Positions 57,302 through 64,000 of a DNA stretch of 64,000 nt are shown here, one piece after another (the first letter of the stretch is position 1; each line of letters opens with the position of its first letter). The stretch lies in NCBI GenBank assembly GCA_018398585.1, contig JAGTTD010000012.1:20779036-20843035 (forward strand). The letters run 5' to 3'. A program made the position numbers and the translations under genes. The DNA is from Simmondsia chinensis (taxonomy: Eukaryota; Streptophyta; Magnoliopsida; Caryophyllales; Simmondsiaceae). The notes under the pieces are model-generated. The model did not search any database. It was given only the letters and a program-made list of their open reading frames with translations, and was not told the DNA's origin.

Positions 57302-58045
57302 ATGCGCACACTCTGGATTATTCAGGACAAGAAGGATTCTATGTGGGTCAGATGGATCCATGAGATTTATATGAAAGGGCGTGATTTTTGGCAGATGGAC
57401 ATAATGATAAATGACTCTTCTCATTAGAAAATGTTGCTTCAGTGGTGGGATAAGCTACTGAATTACTTTGCATCTGTTCAGGGAGTTAAGAGAGTGCTAC
57501 AGGGCTTTGTTCGCGGTGGTCATTTTCAGTGTAGCATGGCTTTGTGGCTTGCAATATCAGATGGTTTGTTGACTGAGGATAGGTTACAAAAGAGAGGGGT
57601 AGTGCTTGCTAGTCGGTGTGCATTGTGCCAGCAAGCTAGGGAATCGACTGAGCATTTAGTTTTTGAATGTGGGTGGCCAAAAAGGTTTTGCTAGGGATTT
57701 GCAGCTAGAGTGGATTTGTTATACAACAAGTCTTAAACAATGTTTTGTACGGTTAGATAAGAAGATAAGAAGTCATCTTCCTGAGTCGTCAATCAAACGA
57801 GCATGTTTGGCAGTGACTGTTTACATGATTTGGGCTGCGAGGAATGGGAAACTCATCAAGGATCAAGTCAGGGATCCAAGCTCGGTGATTAGAGCAATTC
57901 AGAAACTAGTTTGGTATCAGATCAATTTTGTCACCTAGATCCTTTAGACTTTTTGAGTTAAATTTGATAGTTTGAGTGTGTAGGGGCCGGGGGCCTATTT
58001 GCTGATTTTGATACTAATTGCATATAAACTTTTGATATATATGAG
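57302..58045 (+). mobile_element. LINE (L1-type) 3' fragment
   Basis: This is the C-terminal end of a non-LTR reverse transcriptase ORF2. It opens with LWIIQDKKDSMWVRWIHE, then the zinc-binding domain (zf-RVT): MALWLAISDGLLTEDRL, GVVLASRCALCQQARESTEHLVFEC. A frameshift near 57670 moves to the tail FVRLDKKIRSHLP and VYMIWAARNGKLIKD (ends 57938). A TAG lies at 57427. 5'-truncated as most LINE copies are. The 3' end is approximate, no target duplication identified, and a (GT)n run at 57247-57265 lies just upstream. Confidence 0.85.
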
Positions 58046-58063
58046 ATTACTCGCTTGCCTTTT

Positions 58064-58443
58064 GGCAATATATATATATATATTATTACCTTTTGTGGTG
58101 AAAAAAGTTGCCATAGTAATTGCTAGACTTACAATGTCGAAAACGAACTTGCCACATAATTTCACATTTTTGTGGCAAATTAATTTTGCCATAAAAATCA
58201 TGAATATTTTGTGGGGAATTAATTTTGCCATAGAAAAGGCATTTCTTGTGGCAAATTATTTTCACCACAAAAACTAGCTATTTAATGGCAAAGTGAAAGT
58301 CGCCACAAAAACATCCACTTTTTGTGGCAAACAAAGAGTTCTCCACAGAAGGTTCTTGTGACATGGCTAACGTGGTGAAGTTGTGGCAAATAAAAAAGGA
58401 GCCACAAAAGCATTTTGTCCCAAGTTTCTTGCTTTCTATGGTG
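58064..58443. repeat. CACTA right subterminal repeats
   Basis: At least ten copies of TTTGTGGC(A/G) or its complement GCCACAAA, in both orientations, as in the left end at 46825-46935. Spacing is irregular. This is the expected binding region for the TNPA-like accessory protein. Confidence 0.82.
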
Positions 58444-58639
58444 AAAATTTTCGATATTATTGGGTTGCTTCACAATTCAATAGCAATTTGTGTTGTGCGA
58501 GTGGTACTAAAACGGAACTTACACGTAATAACATTTAAAGAAGGGTATTTGCATTAGCTTGGAGGTAAAAGTTTCATGGTTTTTAGGGATGACTACTATG
58601 GGCATCTCTCCCTTGATTAATGAATGGGAAATTTTGATT

Positions 58640-59868
58640 CCATTATACACTTTTAAATAATAAAATATTTGAAGGGTCAAATAGGCCTTTTGACAAAGGA
58701 CACTTAAATTTGTGGATGAACAGTCACTCTATATGAAATCAGGGTGAAGTGAATAAATGAGTTGAATTTCTATTTATGCTGATGAATTGTTAAATTCATG
58801 GCTCGTTAGCCTCAAATGTGAGAACTTTACCTTAGTTGAAAATTTTTATAGCCCTCTTAAATTCATTCTCAATAACTTGGGCAACTTTTAAGATACCATG
58901 ACTGTAGGTAGTAAAAAGGTATTATACCTTGTTTGTGGATAATTAATCGAGATCACTAAGGTACATCCTTTGAAGTTCAAAGATGAAGCTATCGAGAAAT
59001 TCCTCAAATATAAAATAGAAGTTGAAAATTAAATAGACCATAAATCAAAGGAATTAAGTCGAATAGAGGTGGTGAATGTGATATCACCTTTCTCAAGAGA
59101 AATTGTAAAGAAAATTTTAAAAAATTAAAATAAAAAAAATACTTGAAGACATGATGAATGTGATGTCTATTAGACCTAAGATATCCTAGAGGTTCCCCTG
59201 TTGCAGTTGATACTCGCTTTGAATAGATCATACTTTAAAGGCCAAATGAGATACCTTAATTTGCAAAGGTTAAGTCCCTAATTAACAATACTACCTTTAA
59301 GTGTGGAAGTCTCAAGCTGAAGTAGGTTTTCCTTTCTATATTTTTGCATTTTACATAAGCACTTTGTTTTTGGGTAATCACGTCTCTAGTACAAGACAAA
59401 TCTAAAACCGTTGATGATGTTATGAAACCATATATGCACCTATTTTAAGCGAGTTCATTGATAGTGAGCCTGACTTGATTATAAGCATGTGCTAGTAGGT
59501 CTTCGAAGGGGTTGATAGAAAACCAAAATTTTGAATTGTGACAACAAGCAAGAAACCTTATGGAACAACCTAAGGGGTTTTGAGGTTCCTAAATAGAATA
59601 CAAAATCCATATGTTTGAAACTCTCTTTACGGTCTTTATTAAACCCCTAAATAGTGGCATCATAATTTGACTATCCTTAGTCACATGAATTGGTTTATGG
59701 TGAGGCTTGAATGCATGAAAAACTAGGTTCATGGTATGCCCCTTTTTGACATGAGTGTGAATACTGTAAATAGTGTAAAGTGTTTATTGAATTTATGTTT
59801 GACAGGAATGACCAATATGAGGCAGATGTGATACTTATATGGAAATCACTAGAACACCTGAAGGGTTT
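58640..59868 (+). pseudogene. Tork-like copia integrase-RT fragment
   Basis: This matches, in the opposite orientation, the decayed element at 8.1-9.1 kb: the block GTACATCCTTTGAAGTTCAA (58961 on), the integrase part (KIEVEN, then VVNVISP) and the RT part near 59735-59860 with GACATGAGTGTGAATACTG and GAGGCAGATGTGATACTTAT (EADVIL). It stops abruptly at 59868 where the Sirevirus LTR begins. No usable frame. Confidence 0.72.
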
Positions 59869-61400
59869 TGTTGGCCCTAAAAGCCATTTTTATTGAAATT
59901 TTGATGATAACAATCATTTAGTGAGTCATTGTGTTTAAATTGTTCTAATCTTGCTTCTAAGTGACTTATATGAAAGTTAGGAAAAATCAAGGCTAACCAT
60001 TATGATACCCAGCTTTCTAAGACGATGAATCAAGAGGAAAAGATATCAAAGTTGAAGAGAAGATTCATCCAAATTGAAGAGAATGAGATCCAAGTTCAAC
60101 TGCCTTTAAGTCATTTATTTTTAAAGGACTTAGGATCGGGATATATCAACTAAGTCTAAATTTCAATATTGATATGTGATGCTTTAACGAAAATATTTTT
60201 GAAATATTTTTGAATTTTGTTTTCGAAATTTTATTTGAAAAATATTCAAGTCAAATTTAAGACAATCTAGTTTCTCAATGAAAATATTTTTTAGGATTGG
60301 TATGTTGAAAAGCATGATCAAATCAAACACGATCAAATTCTAAATGGGTGAGTTTTTAGCTTGAATTAGTCAATCAATCTTTGAATGAGGAAAATGAAGG
60401 AATTTAATTCAAAAATTAAGCTAATGGTAATTAATAAATCAATCTTTGAACGAGCAAAATGAAGGAAATTAATTCAAAAATTAAGCTAATATGGTAATCA
60501 ATTAATCAATCAATTTACTTAGCTAATATGGTAAATCAACCAATCAATCAAGCTAATTGATCCAAAACATTCAAATTCACCTAAGCATGCTGAGTGTTAG
60601 CTCACATAACGGATGTGTCGACACACAGATAGATAGTAGCCATCCAGAGCTTTTGTGTGTCGATATACAGATCAGAAACGCTCCAAACAGCTACTTTTGA
60701 CTTGATTTCTTTCCTAATCATTTTTTCAACATTTTGAACGTCCCCTAGGCTCTCATTTGCCAATAAATAGGGCTCGAATGCTTTGATTTGAATCATCCAA
60801 TCTCTAAGCATTCTCTGATAAAATGCTCTTACATTCTTGAGCTTTAACGGTTTGATTTCAAGTTCTGTTTAAAGTTTTTCTTGAGTATCACTAGTTCTCT
60901 TTATTGTTGATCATCGAGCTTAAATTGCATAACCTTTGCTGTGGTTAAGCTTGATATATTGTCAATTCACTCTTGAAAGAGTGAAGAGTCTCATTGCTTT
61001 AATTCTTCAATTGCTTTGATTCAATAATTTATTGCTTTAGTTATTTATTGATCCTGAGCCTACGATTACAAAAGGATCGGTTGTAAAGGTTTGGTCTTGA
61101 GCCTACATACAAAAAGGTTGGTTGTCAAGGTTGGATTCTGAGCCTGGTTTTAAGAAGGATCATTAAGCTTAGCTAAAGGCTCAAGTGACGAAGAGTAGTC
61201 ACTTGAGGAGTAATCTAGCTTCTAGTTTGGAAATGAACTACTAAAAAAGTCCTTGTGAATCATTTTATTCTTGCCTTTATTTTTTTCATTTCATATTCAT
61301 TATCTAGCTTTCAATTTAATTTTTGGTTCATAAAGTTTAATTTTTCATTTGTCACGAAAGAACCTAATTCACTCCCTTTAGGTTGCTCCTTGGGCCTTCA
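59869..61400 (+). repeat. 5' LTR of the Sirevirus-like element
   Basis: It starts TGTTGGCCCTAAAAGCC at the break in the Tork fragment and ends GGGCCTTCA two bases before the primer-binding site. CCAATAAATAGGGC (60759-60772) is a TATA-like candidate. Repeats of GAGCCTACAT/AAAGG(A/T)T-like text occur at 61045-61160. The partner LTR is outside the window, so the start rests on the TG motif and the homology break. Confidence 0.8.
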
Positions 61401-61402
61401 AT

Positions 61403-61413
61403 TGGTATCAGAG
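61403..61413 (+). promoter_or_regulatory. Primer-binding site, initiator-Met tRNA
   Basis: TGGTATCAGAG, exact over 11 bases to the standard plant copia primer-binding site, two bases after the 5' LTR. Confidence 0.88.
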
Positions 61414-61458
61414 TTAGTACTTTTACTTTTTTTGGTCTAACAACTTTAGAGTGATTCT

Positions 61459-62507
61459 ATGGCAACATTCACTTCTATCTTGGCCAAGAGTCAATCGGCC
61501 ACCAGGCCTCCTCTTTTTGATGGGGAAACTTTCCCCCAATGGAAGCGTAGAATGAGACTTTATATTAGATCCATTAATTTTGATTTATAACTTATTACGA
61601 AAAATAGTGATTACGTACCTTCAAAAAAAAAGGAGAAAAAACTATTGAAAAAGAAGAAAATGAGTTTATGCAAGATGAAAAAAAAAAAAAAAAAAACCCT
61701 TGCAAAAAATGCCAAAGCTCATGATAAATTACTCTGTACTATTGCCCCAAATGTCTTTAATCATATGCAGGTTGTCAATTGGCAAAAGAGATTTGGGACA
61801 AGCTAGACGTTACCTATGAAGGTACGGATCAAGTAAAGTCTTAAAAAATAAACATGTTGGTAAGATCCTATGAGAATGAAACTGGAGGAACCAATAAAAG
61901 AAATGTACACCAGATTTTCTGACATTACTAACAAATTCGAAGCACTTAAAAAATGTATTGAAATGAGGGGCAAGTTAGTAAAATCCTTAGATGTCTTTCT
62001 ATTTCATGGCAAGGCAAGGTTACTGCTATTCGAGAAGCTCATAACCTCTCCACCAATAAACTTGATCAACTAATTGAAAATCTCATGACCCATGAGATTG
62101 ACACGAAAGAATTTAAGGAAGAAGAAAAACAAATGAAAAGTAAAGACACAACATTTAAATCATCTCTAAGTGATGAAAGTGATGATGAAGTTGTTATGTT
62201 GGCGAAAAAGTTTAACAAACGTCTTGGAAGGAAAAGGTTTAAGAAAAATTTTAAAAAAGGTTCATCTTTCTCCAAAGATGAACCAATTTGTTATGAGTGT
62301 GGAGAAATAGGACATCTCAAGAGGGACTATCCCAAGCCAAAAAATAAGAAATCCTTCAACAAATTTAAAAAGGACAAAAAGAAAGAACAGAAGAAAGTAT
62401 TTGCGGTTTGGGGAGATAGCGACGATGATTCCGGTAAAGAAAGTGAAGACGAACTAGGCAACTTTTGTCTCATGACCATTGAAGATGAGGCAACCTATCT
62501 ATCTTGA
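61459..62507 (+). pseudogene. Sirevirus-like gag
   Basis: ATG 61459 opens MATFTSILAKSQSATRPPLF, then GETFPQWKRRMRLYI. TAA at 61588 and expanded A runs (61621-61700) break it. The middle reads RMKLEEPIKEMYTRFSDIT (61870 on), and the C-terminal frame 62085-62507 gives LMTHEIDTKEFKEEEK, then a CCHC knuckle CYECGEIGHLKRDYP whose last Cys is Tyr, a lysine-rich region and an acidic WGDSDDDSGKESEDEL tail. At least two frame changes. The lost knuckle Cys would impair RNA binding. Confidence 0.85.
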
Positions 62508-63260
62508 GATGAACTTCTCGTTGGTTTTCATGATTTGTATGAAAAATATAAAAAAATTGTAAAAACGACACAACACTTCCATAAAATGTCTTGAAAAGAT
62601 GGGCTTAGAAAAAGATTCAAAACAATATTTATTGCTTGAACTTAAAAATGAATCACTAGAGAAAAAGAATGAGTCTTTAAATGATAAAATCATAAAACTA
62701 ACCAATTAAAAATAATCCTTAGAAGAAACACTTCATAGTTTAAAGGAAAATCAAGAAGGAAAATCCAAGGAAGATGAATCACTCTTGAAGGAGAATGAGT
62801 CTTTGAAAGAAAGAATGGAAGAACTTTCAAGAATCTCAAACAAATTTTTCAAAGGGAAAAAAACACTTGACAAAATTCTCTCATTTCTAAAACGGTCTAT
62901 ATCAAAGAAGGAATTGGTTATAATGAAAATGTTCAAAAGAAAATTTTGAATGTTCTTTTTGTTAAAGCCTCTTGACCTCCAACAAACTCTATAAGATGCA
63001 ACTATTACAGTGACCATGGGAATATCGTGTACCAATGTCATTTCAAAAGAATTATAAGAAAGACAAAGACGGCTTGGGCCCCAAAAGGATCTTGACCACC
63101 TGATGTAGAGGCTAGCAAAAATAGATCCAAGAAAGTTTGGGTACCTAAAAGCGTTTGAATTGTGATAGGTGTGTATGAAAATCCAAAGCAAAAACCAAAA
63201 GTAGTACTTGGGTAGTGGTTGCTCAAGACACTTGACCGAAGATAAATCTAAGTTCACTTC
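62508..63260 (+). pseudogene. Sirevirus gag-pol linker and protease site (dead)
   Basis: A glutamate/lysine-rich coiled-coil-like linker (SLEETLHSLKENQEG, LLKENESLKERMEEL; about 62715-62900) is followed by a second knuckle-like CNYYSDHGNIVYQC (62999-63040), a PKGS.PPDVEASKN stretch, and the protease site near 63208-63230. The protease site reads LGSGCSRH: the catalytic Asp codon is GGT (63211-63213), giving Gly. Several stops interrupt the frame. Confidence 0.78.
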
Positions 63261-63573
63261 ACTAATGCCAATAAAAAGGAAATGTCACTTTCGGCGACAA
63301 CAATAAAGGAAAAATAATCGGTACTGGTAACGTTGCTTCTAACTCTTCTCCTTGCATTGAAGATGTCTTACTTGTTGAAGGTCTTGACCATAATCTTCTA
63401 AGCATTAGTAAATTTTGTGATAAAGGCTATTGTGTGATCTAGATGCATAGTTAAACATGTTAAAACAAATGAAGTTTTACTTGTTGGATTATGATGTGAA
63501 AATGTATATATAATTGATCTTGATTGTGTAGATTCATTAAATTGTGTTAGTATCTTGGATGAAAATGATTCTT

Positions 63574-64000
63574 AGATTTGGCATAGAAGATTTGGACATG
63601 CTAGGATGGACTTGATTTCAAAACTTTCAAAAAATGATCTTGTTAGAGGATTACCAAAGCCAAAATTCGAAAAAGATCATATTTGTGATGCATGTCATTA
63701 TGGCAAACAAGCGAGATCTTTATTCAAACCCAAGAATGTAGTTTCAATATTAAGGCACCTTGAACTCTTACATATAGACTTATTTGGTCCTACTTGTCAT
63801 TTAAGCCTTGGTGGAAAGCGATATGGACTTATAATTGTTGATGATTACTCCTATTTTACTTGGTACTTATTCATTTCTCATAAGAGTGAAGTATTTGAAA
63901 ATTTTGAAAAGTTATACAAAAAGGTTCAAAATGAAAACGATTTGAAAATTATTTTGGTTAGAAGTGATCGTGAAAGGGAATTTGAAAATGACGACTTTGA
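63574..64000 (+). pseudogene. Copia integrase start, truncated by window end
   Basis: After a TAG at 63573 the frame reads IWHRRFGHARMDLISKLS, then VRGLPKPKFEKDHICDACHYGKQ (the HHCC zinc-binding pre-integrase domain), then HIDLFGP (first catalytic Asp), YGLIIVDDYSYFTWYLFI and RSDRE... (second catalytic Asp). The frame is open to base 64000. The glutamate of the catalytic triad lies outside the window. Confidence 0.88.

Larger units (their letters stand above)
46802..58443 (+). mobile_element. CACTA (En/Spm) transposon with nested insertions
   Basis: The left end reads TACTACAAAAAAATC followed by TTTGTGGCG and TTTGCCACAAA subterminal repeats. The right end region (58064-58443) is packed with TTTGTGGCAAA and GCCACAAA repeats and probably ends near TTTCTTGCTTTCTATGGTG; the exact right terminus and 3-bp target duplication are not certain. 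Between them lie a leader, a TNP2-type transposase, a Transposase_24-type gene, two gypsy insertions (47213-48313 and about 48471-51689) and a LINE fragment. Without the insertions it would be roughly 6.5 kb. Confidence 0.8.
59869..64000 (+). mobile_element. Sirevirus-like copia (5' part, runs off window)
   Basis: 5' LTR 59869-61400, initiator-Met primer-binding site, gag, a coiled-coil linker, a dead protease and the start of integrase, in Sirevirus (SIRE/Maximus) order. RT, RNase H, any envelope-like region and the 3' LTR lie outside. The coding part is broken at many places. Confidence 0.85.

Noticed and set aside
58064..58443. Subterminal TTTGTGGC repeats as a separate MITE
   Set aside because: The same words flank the left CACTA terminus at 46825-46935, so they are better read as the two ends of one CACTA.

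Overview
This is nuclear DNA from a flowering plant. It consists almost entirely of nested and decayed transposable elements plus one block of plastid-derived DNA. The evidence for a plant is the presence of plant-specific retrotransposon lineages, an En/Spm (CACTA) transposon with a TNP2 transposase, hAT and PIF/Harbinger remnants, and scrambled chloroplast sequence (rpoC1, trnA intron, rrn23, psbC, trnR-ACG). I found no intact host gene. Almost every recognisable frame carries stops or frameshifts, so the window reads as heterochromatin-like or intergenic sequence. I cannot name the species.

Layout, left to right. 1-2658: 3' half of a degenerate Ty1/copia (Ivana/Oryco-like) with its LTR, next to the right terminus of a CACTA element (2659-3165). 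3166-4870: minus-strand copia remnant cut by that CACTA. 5304-28172: two similar LTRs (5304-5980 and 27486-28172) that may bound one old minus-strand Tork-like copia, which became host to everything between them. Those later arrivals are a mosaic plastid insert (about 9270-11083 and 19479-20063), an Athila-like gypsy that split the plastid insert (11084-19478, duplication GCTAC), a hAT inside the gypsy 3' LTR (18289-19315), a SINE-like Pol III segment inside the hAT, a second hAT (20693-27485) and a nearly complete copia inserted at that hAT's left tip (20700-27012, duplication GGGTG).

28173-36905 holds an LTR-like repeat, a MITE-like element with an internal degenerate satellite, and a Harbinger transposase remnant. 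36906-43245 is a copia of the same family as the first one (duplication GAAAG). Its 5' LTR is fused directly to gag, and it carries a 1.84-kb retroposon with a perfect 17-bp target duplication. 43246-46800 holds a T-rich minisatellite and a 236-bp tandem duplication.

46802 to about 58443 is a CACTA transposon. It contains TNP2 and Transposase_24-type genes, two related minus-strand gypsy derivatives inserted in its leader, and a LINE 3' fragment. 58640-59868 is another Tork-like copia fragment, cut off by the 5' LTR of a Sirevirus-like copia that runs off the window end.

The most interesting item is the smaller gypsy derivative (47213-48313). In place of gag it carries an uninterrupted reading frame that resembles an RRM domain of polypyrimidine-tract-binding (PTB) proteins, either a captured host exon or an accessory domain of that element family. 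Other points of note are the end-joined plastid mosaic, the several exact target duplications that date the nesting, and the loss of catalytic residues in the Sirevirus copy.
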